64,000 bases of DNA from Flavivirga sp. 57AJ16 (GTDB lineage: Bacteria > Bacteroidota > Bacteroidia > Flavobacteriales > Flavobacteriaceae), in contig NZ_JAQZAT010000001.1 of the NCBI RefSeq assembly GCF_028736925.1, positions 310,001-374,000 on the forward strand, in the 5' to 3' direction. Both the position numbers and the translations under genes were made by a program. Under the pieces are notes generated by a model. That model made no database searches. It was not told the origin of the DNA and saw nothing but the letters and a program-made list of their open reading frames with translations. Below, piece after piece: positions 34,487 to 42,583 of the stretch; within the stretch, counting starts at the first letter, position 1; each line of letters opens with the position of its first letter.

Positions 34487-36079
34487 TTACTCTGCCCCTT
34501 CACTCAACCGAATAACCTCATCGATCACAATATCATCTTGATTGAATACCTCCTCGAAAGCACCATCGCCATAAAGTTGACTCGCCAATGTTGCTTTGAT
34601 ATATTGCTTTATTTCTTCATGATACGCCACAAAAGTGATTTTAGAGCCAGTGCGTACATTTATGTAATCTTGAAAAGCAAGTACTAAGTCATCACTCACT
34701 TTAAACGAATCAATAAAATCCTGCCTCGAAATGCCATCATAAAGATGCCTGTCCTTTTCTAGTTCTTCGAATACAAAATAGCCAACAAACCCACGTCTTT
34801 GTATAAAGGTAAGTGTTTCATTTTGCATACTGTTATCTATGGGCACAAATACATCAGGAATAATACCACCGCCACCATATACAATTTTGCCTCCTGGCGT
34901 TGTAAATTTTAATGAATCGGCTACCTTAATCTTTTCGGGATCTAAAAGTTCACCACTTTCCAACCTGTTAAAATACTCATCATAATAATCCTTGTTACCA
35001 TTTTTATATGAGCGCTGAATAGAACGACCTGTTGGCGTATAATAGCGTGATACGGTTAAACGAACGGCACTACCATCACCTAGGTCCATTTCACGTTGCA
35101 CCAACCCTTTACCATAAGAACGACGTCCCACTATGGTCCCTTTATCATTGTCCTGCAATGCACCTGCAACAATCTCACTTGCCGATGCCGAATTCTCATC
35201 TATAAGCACATACACATGGCCATCTTCAAAATCACCTTTACTTGTAGCAAAACTCTTTTCAATATTTCCACGTTTATTTTTAGTGAACAAAATAAGTTTA
35301 TCGTCTTCTAAGAACTCATCTACTATTTGCTCTGATATACTTAAAATGCCGCCTGGGTTGTTTCTTAGATCCAGTGCAATTTCGGTAGCTCCTAATTTTA
35401 AAAGTTTATCTAAACCTTTTTTAAATTCTTTATAAGTAGATTCTGCAAAGCGATTCACCTTTATATACCCTAATTTTTCGGTGAGCATATAAGCAGCATC
35501 TACACTTTTTATAGGGATATTGTCTCGCTTCACTGTAAAGTTTAAAAGCTCTGGTTCTCCTTTTCTATATATTTTTAACCTGACTTTGGTATTAATAGGG
35601 CCTTTTAATTTTTTAACCATTTCACCATCATTCAATCTGTCTCCAAAAAGGGTATCATTATCTGCCATAATAATCCTATCGCCTCCTTTAATTCCTGCCT
35701 TTTCACTGGGACCACCTTCAATAGCCCTAATAACAGCTATCGTATCTTTATAGGGATAAAAACTAATGCCAATACCCACAAAATCACCCTTCATCTCTTC
35801 GGCGACCCGTTCCATGGCTTCTTTGGGAATATATACAGAATGTGGATCCAGGTTGTCTAAAATGCCATTAACCGTTACATCAACAATACTATCGGTATTG
35901 ACGTCATCAACATAATCATAATCAATGTAATCGATAAGCCTGTTAAGTTTATCCTTCTTACTATTTGTAGAAAATAATTTATCTGGTGAGTCTCTAAAAT
36001 CCAGTTTTCCCCCAATAAAAATGCCCGCAGCAATGGCAACGCCCAGAACCAATGGTAAATATTTTTTTTGAAATGACAT
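34487..36079 (-). CDS. S41 family C-terminal processing peptidase
   Basis: 530 residues with an N-terminal membrane anchor (about 8-24), a PDZ domain (about 85-185; VGIGISFYPY, GGPSEKAGIKGGDRI) and the S41 protease domain: LDLRNNPGG (237-245), NSASASEIVAGALQD with the catalytic Ser (about 299) and SYGKGLVQ with the Lys (324). It cleaves C-terminal regions of envelope proteins. Its ATG overlaps the stop codon of the deaminase gene (TAATG), so the two are translationally coupled. Confidence 0.9.
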   Translation of the reverse strand: MSFQKKYLPLVLGVAIAAGIFIGGKLDFRDSPDKLFSTNSKKDKLNRLIDYIDYDYVDDVNTDSIVDVTVNGILDNLDPHSVYIPKEAMERVAEEMKGDFVGIGISFYPYKDTIAVIRAIEGGPSEKAGIKGGDRIIMADNDTLFGDRLNDGEMVKKLKGPINTKVRLKIYRKGEPELLNFTVKRDNIPIKSVDAAYMLTEKLGYIKVNRFAESTYKEFKKGLDKLLKLGATEIALDLRNNPGGILSISEQIVDEFLEDDKLILFTKNKRGNIEKSFATSKGDFEDGHVYVLIDENSASASEIVAGALQDNDKGTIVGRRSYGKGLVQREMDLGDGSAVRLTVSRYYTPTGRSIQRSYKNGNKDYYDEYFNRLESGELLDPEKIKVADSLKFTTPGGKIVYGGGGIIPDVFVPIDNSMQNETLTFIQRRGFVGYFVFEELEKDRHLYDGISRQDFIDSFKVSDDLVLAFQDYINVRTGSKITFVAYHEEIKQYIKATLASQLYGDGAFEEVFNQDDIVIDEVIRLSEGAE

Positions 36080-36510
36080 TATGCTTTTAAATCTTCTATT
36101 AATTTAAGGTCTATCCCAGCTTTTTTCAAGAATTTCAATCCAGAATCATCTTTATATGCTTCATGATATACCACTCTAACAATCCCGGATTGATGTATTA
36201 ATTTACTGCATTCCTTGCATGGCGACATCGTAATATACAGGGTAGCGCCCCTACATGATTGGGTGGAAGCAGCTACTTTTAAAATAGCATTGGCTTCAGC
36301 ATGCAATACATACCATTTTGTGTAACCCTCATCGTCTTCACAAAAATTTTCAAACCCGGATGGCGTTCCATTGTAACCATCAGAGATGATCATTCTGTCC
36401 TTTACAATAATCGCGCCAACTTGTCTGCGTTTACAATAAGACAATTTCCCCCATTCTTTTGCAATTCTTAAATAAGCCTTATCGTACTTGAGTTGTTTAT
36501 TTTCTGGCAT
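36079..36510 (-). CDS. dCMP deaminase family protein
   Basis: 143 residues of the cytidine/deoxycytidylate deaminase fold. Zinc site: HAEANAIL (His and catalytic Glu, about 70-77) and SPCKECSKLI (PCxxC, about 95-104). Family blocks RRQVGAIIVKDRMIISDGYNG fit dCMP deaminase, which makes dUMP for thymidylate synthesis. It shares its stop codon region with the downstream S41 peptidase start. Confidence 0.88.
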   Translation of the reverse strand: MPENKQLKYDKAYLRIAKEWGKLSYCKRRQVGAIIVKDRMIISDGYNGTPSGFENFCEDDEGYTKWYVLHAEANAILKVAASTQSCRGATLYITMSPCKECSKLIHQSGIVRVVYHEAYKDDSGLKFLKKAGIDLKLIEDLKA

Positions 36511-36978
36511 TAATTTATTTATAATGATGGTGTGCTGCTAAAAGGCGATTGGTTTTTTGGTAGCAGCCCTTCAATAATAATCGAGACCGCTTAAACAAAT
36601 ACCCCCTCTTCCCTTCACGCAAAATAATATAACGAAGATACTTGGTTCGTATTTTAATTACAACGCTAGTTCGTTAAAATTTTACGAAAGTTATATCATA
36701 CCATTTATACCAATTATTACACCTTGAATTTACCCAATAAAACACGTCTTTTTGTGCTATATTTTGTTATAAAAATAAACCAGGACTATAGCTATGCTTG
36801 ATTTTTTAGCTCATTGAAAAACTTTAAATGAGTTCAAGGTAAAAATAAAACCGAAGGCTTCACAAAGGCCTATTTTAAAAACAAAAACATTGAGCCCACC
36901 AAATTATATGGCATTTACAATAGCAATAACATCATTTGGCAGACACTTCAATGAACTTATTTAGAAGCTACTTTTCAA
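36511..36978. other. 468-bp gap with a truncated ATACCAATT element
   Basis: No gene seen. From 36707 the sequence opens with ATACCAATTATTACACCTTG, the left end of the repeat family, and has an internal inverted pair ACCTTGAA/TTCAAGGT ending at 36840; the outer right end is missing. The remainder is AT-rich. Confidence 0.5.
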
Positions 36979-37569
36979 TTAAGACAAGAAATCGCTATTT
37001 AATATCATAGGAATAACCAAGCCAACAACGATGGCAGAGACCACCATAATCCAATCTCGTTTAGAAAATCTAAAAATAGTCTGTACAATGTAACCTAAAA
37101 ACAATACTAAGAATACAATAATAACTTGGGCAAGTTCTATTCCCAAAGCAAACTCCAACAATAAAACCAATTTACTATCAGAATCCCCCAATAACATTTG
37201 GAATTCACGAGCGAAGCCTAAACCATGTATTAAACCAAAAAACAGGGTTGACAAAAACAACACGCCAACCTTTTCCTTTTGTGCCCCTTTACCCGAAGTA
37301 AATACATTAAAAAGTGCTACAACTAAAATAGTAATGGGGATTAAAAATTCTACAATTTGCGCATTCACGCTAACCACACTATACGCAGCCAAAACGAGTG
37401 ACAGCGTATGCCCCAAAGTAAACATAGAAACTAACAAAAGTACACGTTTCCAATCTTTAAATACATAGGGAACTGTTAAAACAATAAGAAACAAAACATG
37501 ATCATATGCATTAATATCCAACACATGGTTGATACCATACTCTACATTAAACCAAAAATTTTCCAACAT
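36979..37569 (-). CDS. HupE/UreJ family membrane protein
   Basis: 196 residues with about six hydrophobic segments. It shows the HupE/UreJ_2 blocks YDHVLFLIVLTVPY (His in the first helix) and FFGLIHGLGFA (about 109-119). Characterised relatives are accessory proteins of hydrogenase or urease and probably move nickel or another metal. No hydrogenase or urease gene is in view, so substrate is open. A TATATTTG promoter element lies at 37602-37595 on the same strand. Confidence 0.85.
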   Translation of the reverse strand: MLENFWFNVEYGINHVLDINAYDHVLFLIVLTVPYVFKDWKRVLLLVSMFTLGHTLSLVLAAYSVVSVNAQIVEFLIPITILVVALFNVFTSGKGAQKEKVGVLFLSTLFFGLIHGLGFAREFQMLLGDSDSKLVLLLEFALGIELAQVIIVFLVLFLGYIVQTIFRFSKRDWIMVVSAIVVGLVIPMILNSDFLS

Positions 37570-37594
37570 AATAATTTAAGATTAGGGGATTGCT

Positions 37595-37602
37595 CAAATA
37601 TA
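37595..37602 (-). promoter_or_regulatory. Promoter -7 element of the HupE/UreJ gene
   Basis: TATATTTG on the minus strand, exact TAnnTTTG; leader of about 20 nt. No TTG at the -33 position. Confidence 0.45.
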
Positions 37603-37914
37603 CAATTAATTAGATTCTTTTAAAATGTATTATAATTTTTATCTCATGGTATCAGCATCGTTATAAAAATGCTTTGCAACCCAAATGATAATCTCCCAAA
37701 AGGTTTTCTCTTTCGCCTTTGTAAAAAATGACTATATCTTATTTGAGCCATTTTAAATCAGAACTCGTATTAGGCGCAGTACTACTATCTGCTTTTAATG
37801 CTTTGCTTCGCAACTTTCCCCACGTAATAACGTGTGGACTAATAATATCATGTTTCAAAACCAAATATTATCAATTTGATTTCTAATTATTAAACAGAAA
37901 ATAAACTATTACCA

Positions 37915-37922
37915 TATCTTTG
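37915..37922 (+). promoter_or_regulatory. Promoter -7 element of the 37947 lipoprotein
   Basis: TATCTTTG, exact TAnnTTTG, 24 bp before the ATG. Confidence 0.45.
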
Positions 37923-37946
37923 TAAAGCACTTTTAAACAAAGCACA

Positions 37947-38468
37947 ATGCGTATTAAAACTTTAATTATTTTATGTCTGTTAGTCCTATTTTTTTCTTGC
38001 AAAAAAGATCAAGGAAGCAACACAGGAGATAATACCGGAAATGAGGAGAACAAAGAAATAACGGCCAAAGACATTTCTAAAATTGATTATATCGAGTTTG
38101 CTTTAGACTTAAAAGCTGAAAATGCCATTAAAGATTGGCAACAATATTATGAACTACAAGAGGTCGTCACAAATATTAAAAAAGGCGACTTAAGTTTTTT
38201 TAATGATAATAAAGAAGTTATCAACACCTTATTGAAAGAGTTAAAAACAAGTATTCCTAAAGAAATAAATGCCCCTTCAATTTTGGTTAGAATTACAGCC
38301 TTAGAAACCAAACTTTATAAATTAGAAAGTTTGTTAAACTTATCTACCACAAGTAAAAAAGAGCATATTGCTACCATTAAAGACTTTTTGGTGGCCTTTT
38401 CCAGCTTAAATTTGCAAATAAACAAGAAAATGGAGTTTGATACCAGAAAAATCGAAAAGCCCGAATAA
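37947..38468 (+). CDS. Small lipoprotein of unknown function
   Basis: 173 residues with a signal peptide and lipobox FFSC (Cys18), an Asn/Gly/Glu-rich linker (residues 20-37), then a helical body (EFALDLKAENAIKDWQQYYELQEVV, NTLLKELKTSIPKEI) that could form a helical bundle. No named family. It stands alone, with its own promoter element. Confidence 0.65.
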   Translation: MRIKTLIILCLLVLFFSCKKDQGSNTGDNTGNEENKEITAKDISKIDYIEFALDLKAENAIKDWQQYYELQEVVTNIKKGDLSFFNDNKEVINTLLKELKTSIPKEINAPSILVRITALETKLYKLESLLNLSTTSKKEHIATIKDFLVAFSSLNLQINKKMEFDTRKIEKPE

Positions 38469-38514
38469 CATAAAATAAACGATCTCGGGATAAATCCTAG
38501 GGCCTTTCAACTTT

Positions 38515-38724
38515 ATACCAAATAAACTTCAAAATAACTGGTTAAATCCGTTTAGTTCACTATCTTTTATTTTTATAATTGGTGTTCTTGAATCTTCGAT
38601 TTCTATTTCCTTTATATTTCAATAAAAAACATATCCTTAACTAGGCTATGCTTATGTTTTTTATCTCTTCTAATGAAAATATAATTCAAATTTATTACCA
38701 ATCATTTTAAAATTCATTTGGTAT
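38515..38724. repeat. MITE-like element, copy E (ATACCAAAT ends)
   Basis: 210-bp element framed by ATACCAAAT (38515-38523) and ATTTGGTAT (38716-38724). Its left 37 bp after ATA are identical to 28138-28174. The interior carries CTAGGCTATGC, similar to the CTAAGCTATGG core of copy A. Confidence 0.6.
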
Positions 38725-39248
38725 TACTCAAGAGACACTAAAACCGAAGTGCTCCATATGTCAAAAAAAGAGCTAATTTCTTTTACTTAATGATATTGGC
38801 AGCACACTACCGTGTCTACACATCTTTAAAAAGGACGCGAATACCACAGGTTTCCTGCCACGCAATAAGAGACAGACTCAAAACGGTACCGTTTACTCTG
38901 CTAAACTTATCTGTGTTGAACTTATTTCAATATTTTTAGTATCCACCAGAATCTAGGTTTAATATCTCAATTTTTAGGGGTTTCTATTTATTAGCTTCAA
39001 GAATTATCTTAAGATTTATTGTTTTCATACCAATTATTTTAAATTATAATGAGAGAATTTACCATTTTAAAATAGGTGTATTTTTCTTGTTTTTATATAA
39101 TAAAAACCTTTCATTTTAAGGGATTTTGAAAAGAAAGACCTCTAAATATTTTCATGTTGGTCTTTATTTTCTCTCTGCTCAATTATCATCAAAAATACAT
39201 ATTATCGTGTTTTTTTGCATTTTATCGATACAATTTGTACATTGCGCT

Positions 39249-39256
39249 TATATTTG
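39249..39256 (+). promoter_or_regulatory. Promoter -7 element of the Hpt-to-methyltransferase cluster
   Basis: TATATTTG, exact TAnnTTTG, 33 bp before the preferred ATG at 39290. It lies downstream of the alternative TTG start at 39215, which is thereby unlikely. Confidence 0.5.
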
Positions 39257-39289
39257 AAGGAAAATTCTAAAATTAAGGTCCGAAAAATC

Positions 39290-39658
39290 ATGGTTAAATC
39301 AAGTTATCAATATATTGATTTAAATATATTAAAAGAAAATACTTTTGGCGACACTTCCATTATGAAAGAAATAATGGAATTATTTCTTGAACTTATGGAT
39401 GAGTACGTAGGCGTTCTAAATTTTCAGTTTCCCAACAAAAAATGGCAAGTGCTTTATCAAGCTACCCACAAAATAAAACCAAACATAAGCATGTTTGGTA
39501 TTTCAAAATTAGAATCTACAATACTTCAATTAGAGTCTAACTTTAAAAATGAACAAAATTTAAATACCTCTGAGGCGCTTGTTAATGATTGCTTGGCTGT
39601 TTTTAAAGAAGTGAAAAGAGAGGTGCTAACCGAACTTAAATCAATGAATAATGACTAA
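39290..39658 (+). CDS. Hpt domain phosphotransfer protein
   Basis: 122 residues from ATG 39290. All-helical Hpt domain with ATHKIKPNISMFG (58-70), where His60 is the phosphorylation site in the usual HxxK context. A longer frame to a TTG at 39215 is rejected because it spans the promoter. The protein would pass a phosphoryl group between a sensor kinase elsewhere and a receiver; the obvious receiver is the next gene, which overlaps it by 8 bp. No kinase lies in the window. Confidence 0.8.
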   Translation: MVKSSYQYIDLNILKENTFGDTSIMKEIMELFLELMDEYVGVLNFQFPNKKWQVLYQATHKIKPNISMFGISKLESTILQLESNFKNEQNLNTSEALVNDCLAVFKEVKREVLTELKSMNND

Positions 39659-40016
39659 AAAGAAAATTGTTTTGGCAGAGGACAACTCAACACTGTCATT
39701 GTTATTGAAATTTAGATTAGAAAAAGAGGGGTACGAATTGTTTATGGCACAAGACGGTAGAGAGGCCGTAGACTTAATTGAAAAAGAGGTTCCCGATTTA
39801 ATTTTAACAGACATTATGATGCCTTTTGTTAGTGGATTGGAAGTGATAAGTCATGTAAGGTTGAAATTAGATTTAGACGCGCCAATTATTGTCTTCTCCT
39901 CAGCTGGTCAAGAGGAAATGGTTATTAAAGCATTTAATTTAGGAGCTAACGATTTTATGGGCAAGCCATTTAGTCCTAATGAATTAATCATTCGAGTAAA
40001 AAGGCTTTTAAGCTAA
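39651..40016 (+). CDS. Single-domain response regulator
   Basis: 121 residues, only a receiver domain. Acidic pocket Glu10/Asp11, phosphoacceptor Asp54 in LTDIMMPFVSG, Ser83/Ser84 switch residue and Lys105 in MGKPF are all present. No output domain, so it acts by protein contact, as in CheY or Spo0F. It overlaps the Hpt gene by 8 bp and precedes a membrane-anchored HEAT protein that is a candidate contact. Confidence 0.9.
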   Translation: MTKKKIVLAEDNSTLSLLLKFRLEKEGYELFMAQDGREAVDLIEKEVPDLILTDIMMPFVSGLEVISHVRLKLDLDAPIIVFSSAGQEEMVIKAFNLGANDFMGKPFSPNELIIRVKRLLS

Positions 40017-40031
40017 AAAAAGCATCTAAAT

Positions 40032-41129
40032 ATGGCGGCATATCAGTACTTTATTGATTATTACAGCGAAGCCCCTTTCCTAATAAAATTGGCTTGGGTA
40101 ACCAGCTGTACTTTAGTTGTAGCCATCATTATTCTTGTCTCATATTTAAAACTATTACGAGCAACTTTTAGAAAAAGAGATAAAGAAAATACCAAATTTA
40201 GAGAAAGTTACGAATCTACATTAATTGAATATCTGTATTCTGATTCTGAAAATGAAGACATGAATGAGTTACAGTTATCTATAATAGAGAAACTAAAAGC
40301 TTCGGTCCATATAAAATCGAAACGTAAAATAATAATTTCCATTTTATACAACTTAATGAATGAAGTATCTGGCGAAATGTCCGATTCAATCAAAACACTT
40401 TATTTTAAAACAGGCCTTTACAATTATGCTTTAGCACGCCTGAAAAATAAAAACTGGTACATTATAGCAAAAGGGATCGGTGAACTTACCCGCTTTAAAA
40501 TTGAAGAGGCGCACCATCTTGTTGAACCATTTATTAAACATCCAAGGCATGAAGTAAGGAAAGAAACCCAATTATATCTGGTTAATATGTTTAGATTTAA
40601 TGGTCTTTCATTTTTAAACGACCTGAAAGCACCATTGTCTGAATGGGCACAAGTACAATTGTTGGAAACACTTCAAAAGTTTGACGATCAACAAATTTGT
40701 GATATTAAGCCTTGGTTAAAATCCACAAACGAAACGGTGGTTTTATTCGCTATAAAACTAGCCAACATTTATAATCAATTTGAAGTTAAAGACACTTTAA
40801 TGGAGTTACTATCCCATCCCGTTAAAAATGTTAGGGTTAGGGCGATTGAAGTATTGACAGACCTATACGGTATCGAAGCAAAAGAAATGCTCAAAGCCAA
40901 TTTTAATGAGCTGAGCCTAGAAGAGCAGATTAGTTTCTTTGGATTGCTTGAAAAACTGGTAGTCCCTTCTGATGAACCATTTATTGAAAAACATCTTTTC
41001 CATAAAAACTTCGAAATACAATTATTGGCACTTAAAATATTAAAATCTATTAACATAGATAAGTTTATGGGGCTTACTCCTAGAAATGAAGGGAATAAAA
41101 AGATTTTAAAATTTGTAAATAATATATAA
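40032..41129 (+). CDS. Membrane-anchored HEAT-repeat protein
   Basis: 365 residues. One N-terminal membrane helix (about 16-37), a charged linker, then helical HEAT-like repeats (about 140-350; for instance HPRHEVRKETQLYLV, SHPVKNVRVRAIEVLTDLYG). Such domains are protein-binding platforms. It lies between the response regulator (15 bp upstream) and a processive glycosyltransferase (2 bp downstream), so it may link the receiver to polymer synthesis. This is inference from order and domain type. Confidence 0.75.
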   Translation: MAAYQYFIDYYSEAPFLIKLAWVTSCTLVVAIIILVSYLKLLRATFRKRDKENTKFRESYESTLIEYLYSDSENEDMNELQLSIIEKLKASVHIKSKRKIIISILYNLMNEVSGEMSDSIKTLYFKTGLYNYALARLKNKNWYIIAKGIGELTRFKIEEAHHLVEPFIKHPRHEVRKETQLYLVNMFRFNGLSFLNDLKAPLSEWAQVQLLETLQKFDDQQICDIKPWLKSTNETVVLFAIKLANIYNQFEVKDTLMELLSHPVKNVRVRAIEVLTDLYGIEAKEMLKANFNELSLEEQISFFGLLEKLVVPSDEPFIEKHLFHKNFEIQLLALKILKSINIDKFMGLTPRNEGNKKILKFVNNI

Positions 41130-41131
41130 TT

Positions 41132-42562
41132 ATGGATACAAGTACAGTTAAAATAATTTTACAAATACTACATTATTTGTTTTTCTTTTATGCGTTTGCC
41201 GCTATCACCTCCTATATCATTTTATCAGTAATATCTGGTAAAGAAACTATTGGGTACCTTAAAAAGAATAGCTTCGTTAACTACAAAAACATTCTGTCAT
41301 CAACCATGTCGCCTTCAATAACCATAATAGCCCCTGCTTATAATGAGAGTTTAAATGTGGTAGAAAATGTAAGATCGCTACTATCCAATCATTATGTTAA
41401 CTATAATGTTATCATTATTAATGACGGTAGTAAAGATGACAGCTTGGAAAAACTTATCGAGGCCTACGATCTGGAAAAAGTTGAGTTTATAATCAACGAA
41501 AAAATTAAAACACAGCCTTTGCGTGCCGGGGTATTTAAATCCAAAAACCCTGCCTTTGAAAAATTAATGGTTGTAGATAAAGAAAACGGTGGAAAAGCAG
41601 ATGCCCTAAACATGGGATTAAACATTAGCAAAAGCAAATATGTTGCCTGTATTGATGTAGATTGTTTGCTATTGGAAGATGCACTTCAAAAAATGATCAA
41701 GCCATTTTTGGAAGAAACCAATACTAAGGTAATAGCAACTGGAGGTGTGATTCGTATAGCAAACTCGTGTATTATTAGAGGTGGTAAATTAATAGATGTC
41801 AATCTACCCCGAGCCCTTTTGGTTCAATCCCAAATATTAGAATATTTAAGAGCCTTTTTGTTAGGCCGCATGGCATGGAGCCGATTAAATGGCCTCTTAG
41901 TAATATCGGGGGCTTTTGGCATCTTTGATAAAGAAACGGCCATTGCAGTGGGAGGTTACGATACCCAAACCGTAGGTGAGGATATGGAAATTATTGTACG
42001 CATGCGACGGTATATGGAAGAAAAAAACGAAAAATATAAAGTCTCCTATATTCCTGACCCTCTATGTTGGACCGAAGCACCAGATAGCTACAAAATATTT
42101 ATTTCTCAACGTAACAGATGGACGCGCGGTACTATTGAAACATTAAAAAAGCACCGTAAAATCGGATTTAACAGAAAATATGGTTCCTTCGGAATGCTAA
42201 GTTATCCTTATTGGTTAATATTTGAACGCCTGGCACCCATAATAGAAACTGTTGGCATTGTTTATTTTGCCATTTTAGTTATTCTAAGGGAAGTAAGGTG
42301 GGAATACGCACTATCGTTTCTCGCTCTAGCCTATATCTTTTCTGTACTATTTTCAATAATAGCGCTCTATTCTGAAGAACTGACATTTCATCAATACAAA
42401 AAGAAAGGTACAGGTTATAAGCTCGTTTTATTAACAGCATTGGAACCGTTTGTTTTACACCCATTTGTTCTATACGCAGCTATGAAAGGGAATTACGATT
42501 ATTACTTTAATAAGAAAAAAAAGTGGGGAGTCATGCAACGAAAAGGATTAACGTCCGCATAG
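41132..42562 (+). CDS. Processive family 2 glycosyltransferase
   Basis: 476 residues. N-terminal membrane helix (10-33), then a GT-A domain with NDGS (97-100), DVD (175-177), GED (282-284) and QRNRW (326-330), the D, DxD, D, QxxRW set of processive synthases such as PgaC, cellulose and hyaluronan synthases. Three or four C-terminal helices (about 350-460) form the channel. Sugar unknown; it resembles PgaC/NfrB-type enzymes more than cellulose synthase in lacking a PilZ domain. Confidence 0.88.
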   Translation: MDTSTVKIILQILHYLFFFYAFAAITSYIILSVISGKETIGYLKKNSFVNYKNILSSTMSPSITIIAPAYNESLNVVENVRSLLSNHYVNYNVIIINDGSKDDSLEKLIEAYDLEKVEFIINEKIKTQPLRAGVFKSKNPAFEKLMVVDKENGGKADALNMGLNISKSKYVACIDVDCLLLEDALQKMIKPFLEETNTKVIATGGVIRIANSCIIRGGKLIDVNLPRALLVQSQILEYLRAFLLGRMAWSRLNGLLVISGAFGIFDKETAIAVGGYDTQTVGEDMEIIVRMRRYMEEKNEKYKVSYIPDPLCWTEAPDSYKIFISQRNRWTRGTIETLKKHRKIGFNRKYGSFGMLSYPYWLIFERLAPIIETVGIVYFAILVILREVRWEYALSFLALAYIFSVLFSIIALYSEELTFHQYKKKGTGYKLVLLTALEPFVLHPFVLYAAMKGNYDYYFNKKKKWGVMQRKGLTSA

Positions 42563-42583
42563 TTTAAAAAAAATACTGGTATC

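Larger units (their letters stand above)
37570..37946. other. Divergent promoter gap
   Basis: Contains the -7 elements of both divergent neighbours (37595-37602 minus; 37915-37922 plus) and a small hairpin around CCACGTAATAACGTG (about 37819-37833). Nothing else recognised. Confidence 0.4.
38469..39289. other. 820-bp gene-poor interval with an ATACCAAAT element
   Basis: No gene recognised on either strand. The left half is the element at 38515-38724; a solitary ATACCAATT-like end lies near 39029. The right end holds the promoter element of the following cluster (39249-39256). Confidence 0.5.

Noticed and set aside
39215-39289. N-terminal extension of the Hpt protein from a TTG at 39215
   Set aside because: A promoter -7 element (39249-39256) lies within it and the added residues are not part of an Hpt domain.
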